From Candidatus Omnitrophota bacterium (GTDB taxonomy: Bacteria; Omnitrophota; Koll11; Tantalellales; Tantalellaceae), in contig JADGBB010000002.1 in assembly GCA_015231715.1 (NCBI GenBank), positions 2,147 through 65,937 of the forward strand: a DNA stretch of 63,791 nt. Reading direction: 5' to 3'. The number at the start of each line of letters is the position of its first letter. Positions within the stretch are counted from its first letter, which is position 1. The notes below the pieces were generated by a model. The model made no database searches and was not told where the DNA came from. It saw nothing but the letters and a program-made list of their open reading frames with translations. Made by a program: the position numbers and the translations under genes. Of this stretch, positions 1 to 8,768 are shown one piece after another.

Positions 1-702
1 TTCGGCATAGAAAAGCTTTTATCGGTTTGCGGCGGATCAATGGGCGGAATGCAGGCATTGGCTTGGGTTTGTAAGTATCCCGAGTGTGTCGCTTCTTGTA
101 TACCTATTGCGACGACATATAAGCATACAGCTCAGCAGATAGCTTTTGATGAGGTCGGAAGGCAGTCTATTATGGCTGATCCTGCTTGGAACGGCGGGGA
201 TTATTATTTCGGCAAGCATCCTTCTTCAGGTTTAGCAGTGGCAAGAATGGTAGGCCATATAACCTATATGAGCAGTTCTTCTATGGAAAAAAAGTTCGGC
301 AGAAAGCTTCAAAAAGAAAAGCTTGGATATGAGTTCACTTCGGAATTTGAAGTTGAAGGGTACCTTAGATACAGAGGAGATTCTTTCGTTAAAAGGTTTG
401 ACGCCAACTCATACCTGTATCTTACAAAAGCTATGGATTACTTTGATATTTCTAAAGGCGGAGAATTACATAAAGCTTTTAAAGATGTTGATGCAAGTTT
501 TCTTATTGTTGCTTTTACATCAGACTGGTTGTATCCTCCGGAGCAATCCAAGGAAATAGTTAAAGCTTTGAAAATGAACGGAATAGATGTTTCATATTGC
601 GAGATCACTTCTAATTACGGACATGACGCATTTTTAATAGAATTTAAGGAACAGACGAAGCTGATAAAGCATTTTATTCAAAGAATTTTCAATAAAATGT
701 AA
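1..702 (+). CDS. metX: Homoserine O-acetyltransferase MetX, C-terminal part (5' truncated by window edge)
   Basis: The frame is open from base 1, so the gene begins upstream of the window. The product is an alpha/beta-hydrolase acyltransferase that acylates homoserine for methionine synthesis in the cytoplasm. Visible hallmarks are the nucleophile elbow GGSMGGMQ at the left edge, the acid region [10 protein letters not shown] and the catalytic histidine in GHDAFLIE near the C-terminus, in the usual order for MetX. About 233 residues remain of a normal 360-380. Its TAA overlaps the ATG of metW (TAATG), the classical metX-metW pairing, so the two are translationally coupled. Acetyl versus succinyl specificity cannot be decided from the fragment. 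Confidence 0.93.
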   Translation, partial: FGIEKLLSVCGGSMGGMQALAWVCKYPECVASCIPIATTYKHTAQQIAFDEVGRQSIMADPAWNGGDYYFGKHPSSGLAVARMVGHITYMSSSSMEKKFGRKLQKEKLGYEFTSEFEVEGYLRYRGDSFVKRFDANSYLYLTKAMDYFDISKGGELHKAFKDVDASFLIVAFTSDWLYPPEQSKEIVKALKMNGIDVSYCEITSNYGHDAFLIEFKEQTKLIKHFIQRIFNKM

Positions 703-1337
703 TGGCGCAAACAATTTTAAAGATAAGGAATGTAATGGTAAATGATCTAGACCAATTAAAATATGACCACAGGATCATCGGAGGAATTGTTACTCCAAAA
801 AGTAAAGTTATGGACTTGGGCTGCGGCAAAGGCGAACTTTTAGAGTATTTAGTTAAACGCAAAGATGTACAGGGATATGGGATAGAGATAAACGAGCAGG
901 ATATATACAGCTGTGTTGAAAAAGGATTAAGTGTTTCGCAGAGCGATATTGACTCAGGTCTAGCGGATTATCCTGCTGAATTTTTTGATTTTGTAATAAT
1001 TAACCAGACAATGCAGCAGCTGCATCATCCCAAAAATGCTATTAAAGAAGCGCTTAGGGTCGGCAAAAACGCAATAATAGGCTTTCCTAATTTCTGTGTT
1101 CTTCCTGCCAGAATACAGCTGTTTTTTTACGGTAAAGTGCCTGTAATGCCTTCTCTCCCTTATGAATGGTACAATACACCGAATTTACATTTCTTAAGCA
1201 TAAAAGATTTTGAAAAATTTTGCCAAGACGAAGGTTTTGTGATTGAAGAAAAGTTTTTCATAACCGGCAGTAAAAAGATAGGTATGTTCCCTAATCTATT
1301 TGCAGAGAACGCGATATTTCACATTAAATCCAAGTGA
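702..1337 (+). CDS. metW: Methionine biosynthesis protein MetW (SAM methyltransferase fold)
   Basis: A 211-residue class I methyltransferase-fold protein with the SAM-binding motif I VMDLGCGKGELLEYL near residue 37 and the MetW-type stretch FVIINQTMQQLHHP. MetW is almost always encoded directly after metX; here its ATG overlaps the metX stop by one base. Known family role: it supports homoserine acyltransferase activity in methionine synthesis. The precise biochemical function is not visible in the sequence. Length is normal and the frame is intact. Confidence 0.92.
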   Translation: MAQTILKIRNVMVNDLDQLKYDHRIIGGIVTPKSKVMDLGCGKGELLEYLVKRKDVQGYGIEINEQDIYSCVEKGLSVSQSDIDSGLADYPAEFFDFVIINQTMQQLHHPKNAIKEALRVGKNAIIGFPNFCVLPARIQLFFYGKVPVMPSLPYEWYNTPNLHFLSIKDFEKFCQDEGFVIEEKFFITGSKKIGMFPNLFAENAIFHIKSK

Positions 1338-1378
1338 TCAAGTTCGGGTAAAATATGTGAGTGTGCTTTATTTCTATT

Positions 1379-4300
1379 ATGTCAATATTTCATGACGAAT
1401 ATAAAAAATTAAATACCGAACAACGGGAGGCTGTTGATAAAACAGAAGGTCCGTTATTAGTTATAGCCGGTCCCGGAACAGGGAAAACCCAGCTTTTATC
1501 CTTGCGATGCGCAAACATATTTCTTGAAAAAAAAATTCATCCTGAAAATATTCTTCTTTTAACTTTTACTAATGCCGCGGCTATGGCTATGCGTGAACGT
1601 TTATCAAAGTTCATGGGGGAGGCGGCTTATTCGGTTCAAGTGGAAACATTTCATAGCTTTGCTAATTCGGTCGTGCTTGAATCCGAAGAAGCCATAAGCT
1701 ATATAAAAAGCAAAATTGAACTTTCTGAAGTAGAAAATGCCCGCGCGATGAAATACATCCTTGATAATGTGAAAGGCGTAGAGGCCATGCGGCCTTTTGG
1801 CGACCCATATATCCACACAGTTGAAATAGCAAAAAAGATAGGCGAATTAAGAGCCGAAGGCATTACTCCGGAAGGACTTAAGTGTATTATCGCCGATATA
1901 GACGCAACGACTATTGAAATTGAAGACAAACATTTAAAAAGATTAAAATCTTTGGCGATCATTTATGATAATTATGAAAAATTAAAAACAGAAAGATCTG
2001 AACTTTTATTTGATGAAAGAGGCAGGCTTGATTTTGACGATATGATATTTATCGCGAATTTTGCCTTAAAAGATAATCCGGAACTGCTTAGAGCAACAAG
2101 GGCACAATACAAATATATCATGGTTGATGAATTTCAGGATACTAACATGGCTCAGCTTGATCTGCTTTTAAAAGTTGTTTGTCCTGAATCTAATAATTTG
2201 TGTTGTGTCGGGGATGACGATCAGTCCATATATCGTTTTCAGGGAGCTAATACAGCAAATTTCAAACTATTAAGAGAGAGGTTCACTTCTCTTTCTGAAA
2301 TTAATCTTAAAAAAAATTACAGGTCAAGTAGTTCAATAGTAGATCTATCTAATATATTGATAACTCATATACCTCAAGATGAAAGGGCGGCAGTTAAGGA
2401 GCTTTCCTCGGCGGTTAATATCGTAGATGGACACATAGCTTGTTTTGAACATTCAACTCTCGAGGAAGAACTCAGCAATATAGTTACTAATATAAAAAAT
2501 CAAGGGAAAGAAAAATTCAATGATATTGCTATTCTTCTTAGAAAACGCAATCAGATTGGGATAGTTGTGGAAGCTTTAATAAAAGCGGGAATACCTTATG
2601 CGACTGACGGTAAAGAAGATATTTCAGGAGAAAAACGAGTATTGGAAATGCTTGATATTTTAGAGTTTGCTAATCTTGATCTTTCCGGTGAGGAGGATAA
2701 GGATCTGGTTTTATACAAAATACTTTCTTCCGATTATCTCGGAATTGAACCTACGGATCTTGTAAAATTTGTTCTTCATTTAAGGCAAATAAAAAACAAG
2801 GCAAGATATGATAATGATATTGAAGGATATAAAAACATTAATTTTTATACTTACTTTTTTGATGTTTTCGACCCAAACTCTTCGAGTGATCCCAAAGAAA
2901 ATGAAACCGAATTATTGCCATTTATAAAGGAAAGGAAAATAGAATTTAAAAAACCTAACGCTTTGCATAAAGCCAGTTGGGCTTTGCACAGGGTTTTGTA
3001 TGATGCCGAGCGCAGGCCTGTACATGAAATATTAATGACGTATATAGAAGATGTTTCATTGTATGCGCATATACTGAAAACCTCTGATGAAGAAGTTTTA
3101 AAGCTGAGAGACTTAAGAACTCTTGTATCGTTCGTTAATATGATAAAAGAAGACGACACAGTTTTTCCGGGGATAGGATTAAAAAGTTTCATAAATAATC
3201 TTGAGTTAAGAAAAGATCAGAAAATGCCGCTTACAGGAAAACTTGCTACTTTAGATCAGAACGGAGTTAAAGTCATAACAGCGCATTCTTCCAAAGGATT
3301 AGAATTTGACACAGTGTTCGTTCCTTTTTGTCTTGATCGTAAAAGCTGGCCTAATCAGGGGAAGGCTGATGTTCTTCCTCTTCCGGGATTTGTTATGAAA
3401 ACAAGGCAGCAGGGCGCTGATGAAAATAAAAAGAAAATACTTAAACTTCACGATGAATTAAGGTTGTTCTATGTCGCTTCGACCAGGGCCAAACGAAATC
3501 TATATTATTCATATACTCCTACGGATAAAAATATAGTAAGCCCTTTTGTAGGATATGCAGGTACAAGCATTACTCAATTTAAAGTAGAAGACGAAAAAAA
3601 TTATTTACTTGAATACCTGAAAAAAAACATAACAAAGGATGATCTTTTGTATAATGTTGAAGAGCTCGCCGAACAGGTTAAAGGCTTGGTGCTTACTCCT
3701 ACAAAACTGAATACATATATAGCTTGCCATAGGAAATTCTTTTACAATTATGTTCTGTGTCTGCCCGGAAGAAAAAAACAGCAGCTGGTGTTCGGTAATT
3801 GTGTTCATAAGGCTTTGGAGGAAGTTTACGGAAAATTAATGAAAGAAGGGACTTTTCCTGATTTTGCTTTTTTTAAAAAAGTATTTTTTAATGAGCTTGA
3901 GTTCCAGGGGATAAGCGATGCGCTCAAAAATTGGTGTTCCGATAAGCTGAATACATTATCAGCATGGTATGAGAGGGAATCAAGAAAAGCCGTAACTCCT
4001 GTTTCACTTGAAGAAGATATCGATATATGGCTGAGTTCGGGAGTTAGATTTAAAGGTAAGTTCGATAAAGTTGAAAAAACAAGTTCCGGCGGATTTAAGG
4101 TTATTGATTACAAAACAGGAAAGCCGGATAAACATATAAAAAATATCGATCAAAAGGGGCCGATAGACTTGTCCAGTCATGAATGTGATGACTATTACAG
4201 GCAGCTGATAGCGTATAAGCTTGTATATGAAAAACATTTATCAAAGAAAAAATCTCCCGGTTTTGTTATCTCCGGAGAACTTCAGTTCGTTGAGCCTGTT

Positions 4301-4513
4301 TCAGTAGACATGAAAAGAAGAGGAATAGAAAAAGGGGATTTTCATGATATTGAGGTCACTTTTAATGAAAACATGGTCATTGAGTTGGAAAATGTGATAA
4401 ATAATGCATGGGCAAAAATCCAAAATCTGGAATTCGATAAACTCATCGAGAAAGATGAAGCAGAAAGGTGCCGCTGGTGCGATTATTCTTCTTTGTGCTG
4501 GCCGGTGAAATAG
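1379..4513 (+). CDS. UvrD/PcrA-like helicase fused to a C-terminal Fe-S PD-(D/E)XK nuclease
   Basis: A protein of about 1044 residues. The N-terminal two thirds is a superfamily 1A helicase: Q-motif LNTEQREAV, Walker A AGPGTGKTQ, Walker B DEFQDTN, motif III GDDDQSIYRFQGAN, motif V TAHSSKGLEFDTVF and motif VI YVASTRAKRNL. The last 270 residues carry a RecB/AddB/Cas4-type nuclease: YIACHRKFFYNY (first Cys), a catalytic VIDYKTGK, and a terminal CRWCDYSSLC (CX2CX5C), the layout of a four-cysteine 4Fe-4S nuclease. It therefore probably unwinds and resects DNA in recombination repair as one polypeptide. A GTG at 1361 is an alternative start; I prefer ATG 1379 because it directly precedes the helicase core. 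Neither has a strong ribosome site. Confidence 0.88.
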   Translation: MSIFHDEYKKLNTEQREAVDKTEGPLLVIAGPGTGKTQLLSLRCANIFLEKKIHPENILLLTFTNAAAMAMRERLSKFMGEAAYSVQVETFHSFANSVVLESEEAISYIKSKIELSEVENARAMKYILDNVKGVEAMRPFGDPYIHTVEIAKKIGELRAEGITPEGLKCIIADIDATTIEIEDKHLKRLKSLAIIYDNYEKLKTERSELLFDERGRLDFDDMIFIANFALKDNPELLRATRAQYKYIMVDEFQDTNMAQLDLLLKVVCPESNNLCCVGDDDQSIYRFQGANTANFKLLRERFTSLSEINLKKNYRSSSSIVDLSNILITHIPQDERAAVKELSSAVNIVDGHIACFEHSTLEEELSNIVTNIKNQGKEKFNDIAILLRKRNQIGIVVEALIKAGIPYATDGKEDISGEKRVLEMLDILEFANLDLSGEEDKDLVLYKILSSDYLGIEPTDLVKFVLHLRQIKNKARYDNDIEGYKNINFYTYFFDVFDPNSSSDPKENETELLPFIKERKIEFKKPNALHKASWALHRVLYDAERRPVHEILMTYIEDVSLYAHILKTSDEEVLKLRDLRTLVSFVNMIKEDDTVFPGIGLKSFINNLELRKDQKMPLTGKLATLDQNGVKVITAHSSKGLEFDTVFVPFCLDRKSWPNQGKADVLPLPGFVMKTRQQGADENKKKILKLHDELRLFYVASTRAKRNLYYSYTPTDKNIVSPFVGYAGTSITQFKVEDEKNYLLEYLKKNITKDDLLYNVEELAEQVKGLVLTPTKLNTYIACHRKFFYNYVLCLPGRKKQQLVFGNCVHKALEEVYGKLMKEGTFPDFAFFKKVFFNELEFQGISDALKNWCSDKLNTLSAWYERESRKAVTPVSLEEDIDIWLSSGVRFKGKFDKVEKTSSGGFKVIDYKTGKPDKHIKNIDQKGPIDLSSHECDDYYRQLIAYKLVYEKHLSKKKSPGFVISGELQFVEPVSVDMKRRGIEKGDFHDIEVTFNENMVIELENVINNAWAKIQNLEFDKLIEKDEAERCRWCDYSSLCWPVK

Positions 4514-4521
4514 GGGAGAAA

Positions 4522-5484
4522 ATGGAAAAAATATTTATTAAAGATCTTAAAGTTAAAAATGTAGTTAAAACGTATTTTATGATTACAAAAAAAACTCAAA
4601 AGCTTACTAAATACGACAAGCCCTATTTAGAGGTAACTTTGATGGATAGTTCCGGAAAAATTGAAGGTCGGGTATGGGATAATGCAGAAACAATAGGGAA
4701 CAAAGTCGACTCCGGTGATGTTGTTATGGTTACTGCTCAGGTAGAAGAATTCAGAGAAGAAAAACAATTAAAGATCGATAATATTGAAAAGATGGAAGAA
4801 AAAGATTTTAATTATGAGGATCTTATAAAAGTAGCAGAAGGTCTTGAAGAGATCGAAAAAAACATAAAGAGATCTTTAAGTGAAATAAAAGATCCATGGA
4901 TAAAAAAATTAGCGGACGAATTTTTAGATGATGAAACTTTTATGAAAGCTTTTAGAAACGCTGCCGGGGCTAAAAGCTGGCATAACGCTTATATAGGCGG
5001 GTTAATGGAGCACACGAACGAGGTAATGCAGATAGTGCTCAAGGTTGCTGAACTATATCCCGATGCTGATAGGGATCTGTTGATATTTGGTTCCTTTATG
5101 CATGATATAGGCAAGATATATGAATTAGATAGTAAAAAAATGGATTATACGGTAGAAGGAAGACTTATCGGGCATATATCAATCGGCTGCAGGATGCTGA
5201 ACGACAAAATAGCTTCTATAAAGGATTTTCCAAATGAACTTTCAATTCATATCCAACACATAATTTTAAGTCATCACGGAGAATATGAGCAGCAATCTCC
5301 GGTTCTGCCTCTAACTCTTGAAGCCAATGTGATCTATCAGGCAGATGATCTAGTGTCGCAGGCAAATGCAGTAAATGGGATCATTTCTTCCCAATCCGAC
5401 GGATCAAAAGAGTGGAGTAATTATGTGTCTATAAAAAATCGTAAGTATTTACTTAGAAAACAAAAAGATGTTACTCCGCTCTGA
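4522..5484 (+). CDS. yhaM: YhaM-type 3'-5' exoribonuclease (OB-fold plus HD domain)
   Basis: A 320-residue protein with an N-terminal OB-fold nucleic-acid-binding domain (about residues 1-85, including EGRVWDNAE and MVTAQVEEFRE) followed by an HD phosphohydrolase domain: HNAYIGGLMEHT, the metal-binding HD pair in FMHDIGKI, and SHHGEYEQQSP. This is the domain order of YhaM/Cbf1, which trims RNA and single-stranded DNA from the 3' end. The start at 4522 is set by a GGGGAG ribosome site placed over the stop of the helicase gene; an in-frame upstream start at 4468 lies inside that gene and is unlikely. Its 3' end overlaps the convergent gene by 14 bases. Confidence 0.85.
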   Translation: MEKIFIKDLKVKNVVKTYFMITKKTQKLTKYDKPYLEVTLMDSSGKIEGRVWDNAETIGNKVDSGDVVMVTAQVEEFREEKQLKIDNIEKMEEKDFNYEDLIKVAEGLEEIEKNIKRSLSEIKDPWIKKLADEFLDDETFMKAFRNAAGAKSWHNAYIGGLMEHTNEVMQIVLKVAELYPDADRDLLIFGSFMHDIGKIYELDSKKMDYTVEGRLIGHISIGCRMLNDKIASIKDFPNELSIHIQHIILSHHGEYEQQSPVLPLTLEANVIYQADDLVSQANAVNGIISSQSDGSKEWSNYVSIKNRKYLLRKQKDVTPL

Positions 5485-6379
5485 CATCATCGATATAAAA
5501 AGGGCCTGAATAGATAGGTTTTCTGTCGCTTTCGATTCTTATTCCTATTTTCCGTATATCTGTTTTAAAATCCATATCAACTAAAGTACGTTTCCAATCG
5601 CGGCTAGTTTCCGAAATATCAGAAGTAATTGTGTTCCATTTTCCCGGGATCAAGGGGATTGAATGGGACATTTCAACAAAACGCCAGCTGTCGCTTACCG
5701 TTAAGATAAATCTTCCGCGCAATCCCTTTGGGCAGTTATGCGGAACGAATACTTCAGCGATGAGACTATTGTAATTGCCTAGGTCAAAATAATGCGGGAG
5801 TTCGATATAAGCGGCAGTCCATTGTCCTCCCGGAAATGAACTATTGACCTTAAGGCTGTATTGGCCGTTAGCAGAGATGCCTTTGATCAACTGGATATCA
5901 GTTGCTACATGATCTTGTTTCTCTTCTGCCCAATTCGGTATCTCCCAACCGTCAATATCATTTTCAAAATCGGAAATAGTGTATGCATTCACATTTGTGA
6001 GAGTTTGCGTGGGAATAGCCGCTAAGTTTTCCATATCTATCAATACAGTATCGGTTTTTTCTGTTCCGTCTGATAAAGTGTTAATAACAGTAAAAAAAAC
6101 TTTGTTGTTCTGCAGAAATAAAAAAGCAAATATTAAAGACGCAATAATTATCGAAAGTAAGCAGATAATAATAATAAACGGAGCTTTGCTGACCCGGTCA
6201 TGATATACAATACTTGCCGGAGTATCAACAGGTAAAATTTCTTGTGGAATAACCGCGGGAATAACAGGGGAAATATTATCCGCAGGTTCAGTTTTAACCT
6301 TCTTTTTGAAATATGCTTTCGAAAGCATTCTATCTATTTCATCGTATGTTTCATTATCTTTCATTGTAATTTTCACCAT
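5471..6379 (-). CDS. Single-pass membrane protein with C-terminal carbohydrate-binding-like beta-sandwich
   Basis: About 300 residues: a charged, proline-rich cytoplasmic N-terminus of about 65 residues, one strongly hydrophobic segment near residues 68-91 (KAPFIIIICLLSIIIASL), then an outward-facing domain. Positive residues before the helix predict N-in topology. The distal domain begins ISDFENDIDGWEI and ends GPFYIDDVRAE; this start/end pattern is typical of galactose-binding-like jelly rolls such as CBM11/CBM30/CIA30, but I cannot assign a family firmly. An inner ATG at 6364 has a weak GGTG upstream and may be the true start. The gene diverges from the ParA-CBM48 gene across 137 bases, which suggests a joint function in glycan handling (inference). 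Confidence 0.7.
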   Translation of the reverse strand: MVKITMKDNETYDEIDRMLSKAYFKKKVKTEPADNISPVIPAVIPQEILPVDTPASIVYHDRVSKAPFIIIICLLSIIIASLIFAFLFLQNNKVFFTVINTLSDGTEKTDTVLIDMENLAAIPTQTLTNVNAYTISDFENDIDGWEIPNWAEEKQDHVATDIQLIKGISANGQYSLKVNSSFPGGQWTAAYIELPHYFDLGNYNSLIAEVFVPHNCPKGLRGRFILTVSDSWRFVEMSHSIPLIPGKWNTITSDISETSRDWKRTLVDMDFKTDIRKIGIRIESDRKPIYSGPFYIDDVRAE

Positions 6380-6434
6380 TAGCTATTTAACTAATAAACA
6401 TATTACACTAAAATAAAAAACAAATCAACTTTAC

Positions 6435-6462
6435 TTGTTTTTGAAAACTTATATGATATACT
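6435..6462 (+). promoter_or_regulatory. Candidate sigma70-type promoter of the ParA-CBM48 gene
   Basis: TTGTTT at 6435-6440, a 16-base spacer and a good -10 box TATACT at 6457-6462 lie in the divergent intergenic region, about 55 bases before the ATG. The -35 is weak, so this is a by-eye call. Confidence 0.4.
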
Positions 6463-6516
6463 GTTTTTATAATAAAAAATTGTTTCGTTTAACCTGAAAA
6501 AACTAGGGAGGTATAA

Positions 6517-7560
6517 ATGAAAATCATATCTGTTGTAAACCAAAAAGGCGGATGTGGTAAAACAACTCTTGCAGTTAATATGGCTGCGGCTTTGGCTAAG
6601 TTAGGATACGAAACACTTTTGATAGATTTAGATCCCCAGGCTCATGCAACTTATGCTTTGGGATACACAAAAAACAGCAAGATCACTAAAACGGCATATG
6701 ATCTTTTTGCTCCACTAAGCGATGGAGAGCAAATTAGTTATGAAGACATGATCATAAATGACCGTACAAAATTATCTTTTATTCCGTCAAATATGATGTT
6801 AAGTACAGCCGAAATTAGTTTAGGGGATATTTCCGGTGCAGCATCTATTTTAAATGACCATTTAGCTAATGAATTTTTTTCCAAATATGATTATATTCTA
6901 GTCGATTCACCTCCAAGTTTTGGTTTTTTGACTTTGAATTCAATATACTCTTCAAATCTTATATTAGTGCCCGTGGACATTAGTTATTTTTCATTTAATG
7001 GTGTAAACAGCATATACAGAGTTACCAGCTTATTAGAAAAAGAAACCGGGAAAAAGCCGGACCTACATTTTATGCTTAATATTTTCGACGGCAGATCAAA
7101 ATTTTCTAGAGAGTTTGTTAAAGTAGCCGAAGAAAAATTGGGCAAGTATCTTTTTGATACAAAAATTCGATCAAGTGTAAGATTAAGAGAGGCAGCCCAG
7201 GAAGGGAAAACTATATTCGAACATGATTCTAAATCATCTTCTGCGTTAGATTTTTATAATGCAACTTGTGAGCTGGTGAATATTGATTCAAAAGAAGTCG
7301 ATACGATCATAAAAGAGTTTTTCTTAAATGCTCCCTCCGCAGGTTCTGTATATGTTTTGGGGGACTTTAACGGATGGAAAAGGACAGAGGCTAATAAATT
7401 ATCAAGGCTTGAAGACGGGAAATGGTCGGCACATTATCATTTGCCCAAAGGAAGATATAGATATAAATATCTAGTTGACGGTAATTGGGTGCACGATCCG
7501 AACAATGAAAGGGCAGAGCCGAATATTTTTGGAAGTGTTGATTCTATAGCTGAGTTTTAA
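6517..7560 (+). CDS. ParA/Soj-family ATPase fused to a C-terminal AMPK-beta/CBM48 glycogen-binding domain
   Basis: 347 residues. Residues 1-250 are a ParA/MinD-type ATPase: deviant Walker A NQKGGCGKTT with signature Lys10 and Lys15, switch I region LIDLDPQAHATYAL, and Walker B YILVDSPPS. Residues 267-347 form an early-set/CBM48 glycogen-binding domain like that of AMPK beta: VYVLGDFNGWKR (Trp287), YRYKYLVDG (Lys317) and NWVHDPNNE (Trp324), which align with the aromatic and lysine residues that hold glucan chains in AMPK beta. No ParB partner is adjacent. The fusion suggests an ATPase that positions glucan or glycogen granules on the nucleoid, as McdA does for carboxysomes; that is inference. 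The CBM48 could instead be a protein-interaction module. A strong GGGAGG ribosome site precedes the ATG. Confidence 0.9.
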   Translation: MKIISVVNQKGGCGKTTLAVNMAAALAKLGYETLLIDLDPQAHATYALGYTKNSKITKTAYDLFAPLSDGEQISYEDMIINDRTKLSFIPSNMMLSTAEISLGDISGAASILNDHLANEFFSKYDYILVDSPPSFGFLTLNSIYSSNLILVPVDISYFSFNGVNSIYRVTSLLEKETGKKPDLHFMLNIFDGRSKFSREFVKVAEEKLGKYLFDTKIRSSVRLREAAQEGKTIFEHDSKSSSALDFYNATCELVNIDSKEVDTIIKEFFLNAPSAGSVYVLGDFNGWKRTEANKLSRLEDGKWSAHYHLPKGRYRYKYLVDGNWVHDPNNERAEPNIFGSVDSIAEF

Positions 7561-7585
7561 GTTGTAATTATATTTTAAAAATATG

Positions 7586-7613
7586 GGGCGGGTTATAAAC
7601 CCGCCCTTTTTTT
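7586..7613 (+). terminator. Rho-independent terminator after the ParA-CBM48 gene
   Basis: A perfect 9-bp GC-rich stem (GGGCGGGTT/AACCCGCCC) with a 3-base loop is followed by seven T. It ends the parA-like transcript and separates it from the GH130 gene. Confidence 0.92.
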
Positions 7614-7642
7614 ATTCTGCCGCAGCTTAATGTTAAAAATTC

Positions 7643-7671
7643 TTGCTTTCCACACAAATTTGTAGTTTAAT
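7643..7671 (+). promoter_or_regulatory. Candidate promoter for the GH130 gene
   Basis: TTGCTT at 7643-7648, a 17-base spacer and TTTAAT at 7666-7671 lie between the preceding terminator and the GH130 start codon. Both boxes are imperfect; it is supported mainly by its position after a terminator. Confidence 0.35.
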
Positions 7672-7719
7672 ACATTTCTTGTTTATAGTTTTAATAAAAA
7701 CCAACGAAAGGAAATTAAA

Positions 7720-8667
7720 ATGAGCCAACCAATTCTTTATCCAAAAAACAAGCAGGACATTGTAGTTCGCTATGCAGGTAACCCTATTTTGACAAGGGAT
7801 GATGTGCCTTATGCAGCTAAAGGAGTTTATAATTCCGGTTGTATTAAAACTAAAGATGGTAAATATGTTATGCTGTGCAGAGTGGAAACGCCTTCAATGA
7901 AACAGTTCATATGGCCTGCTGATTCACAGGACGGTATAAATTTTAAATTTAGACCGGAACCGATAAAAATGCCTGATACAGATGAGTTCAAAGAATATAC
8001 AACCGGTATGTATTATGATCCGCGCGTTACTGAAATCGAGGGAAAATATTATGTAGTTTTCGCCTGTCATAGCGGTCATTCCTGCAGATTAGGTTTATTA
8101 GAATCACCGGATATGAAGAGTTTTAGTTTTAAAGGATTTATTTCAGAGACAGACAACAGGAACGGCGCGTTATTCCCAGAAAAAATTAACGGTTATTACT
8201 GCAGGTTGGACCGTCCAAATACCGGCGATGGAAGAGCATATATGTGGGTGTCTTATTCTCCGGATCTTGTTCATTGGGGGCAATCAAAATATGTAGCTTA
8301 CGCACAAGACGAATGGGGATGGAAAAAGAATGGTCCTGGGGCTGCTCCGATCAAAACAGATAAGGGCTGGTTAGTTATATATCATGCCGTTAATGTTCAA
8401 TGTGCGGCGCAGTATATTTATCACATAGGTGTAATGCTGTTAGATCTTAAAGATCCGTCAAAGGTTATAGCCAGAGCTAAGGCCCCGATACTTTCACCGA
8501 CAATGAATTATGAACTTAACGGTTTGACATATGCGGTAGTGTTTTCCGCAGGAGCGGTCGTTGAGCCTAACGGGGAAGTGAAGATATATTACGGCGGAGC
8601 AGATACGGTTCAATGTTTGGCGACAGCTAAGCTTGATGATCTTATTGATGCTTGTTTTAATAGATAG
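7720..8667 (+). CDS. Glycoside hydrolase family 130 protein (probable beta-mannoside phosphorylase)
   Basis: A 315-residue five-bladed beta-propeller protein of the GH130 type. Family marks are NPILTRDDVP near residue 21, the acid-bearing YDPRVTEIEGKYYV around residue 108, GPGAAPIKTDKGWLVIYH, and the terminal blade motif IYYGGADT. Characterised GH130 enzymes phosphorolyse beta-1,4-mannooligosaccharides, mannosyl-glucose or mannosyl-GlcNAc; some hydrolyse beta-1,2-mannosides. No signal peptide is seen, so it should act in the cytoplasm. It is flanked by terminators on both sides and is therefore probably monocistronic. AAAGGAAATT supplies the ribosome site. Substrate cannot be told from sequence alone. 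Confidence 0.87.
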   Translation: MSQPILYPKNKQDIVVRYAGNPILTRDDVPYAAKGVYNSGCIKTKDGKYVMLCRVETPSMKQFIWPADSQDGINFKFRPEPIKMPDTDEFKEYTTGMYYDPRVTEIEGKYYVVFACHSGHSCRLGLLESPDMKSFSFKGFISETDNRNGALFPEKINGYYCRLDRPNTGDGRAYMWVSYSPDLVHWGQSKYVAYAQDEWGWKKNGPGAAPIKTDKGWLVIYHAVNVQCAAQYIYHIGVMLLDLKDPSKVIARAKAPILSPTMNYELNGLTYAVVFSAGAVVEPNGEVKIYYGGADTVQCLATAKLDDLIDACFNR

Positions 8668-8696
8668 TGTTTTTGAATTAATATGAATAGTTAAAG

Positions 8697-8741
8697 CGGA
8701 TAGCGTATAGTGTTAAAACTAGCCGCTATCCGTTTTTATTT
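8697..8741 (+). terminator. Rho-independent terminator after the GH130 gene
   Basis: CGGATAGCG (8697-8705) pairs perfectly with CGCTATCCG (8724-8732); the 18-base interval can form a small inner TAGT/ACTA stem. A TTTTTATTT tract follows. Confidence 0.8.
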
Positions 8742-8768
8742 ATAATCCATTTTATTTAACGGAGATGA

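Noticed and set aside
4468..4521. Longer N-terminus for the YhaM-like protein
   Set aside because: It would overlap the helicase-nuclease gene, encode a sequence foreign to the OB-fold start, and ignore the GGGGAG site before ATG 4522.
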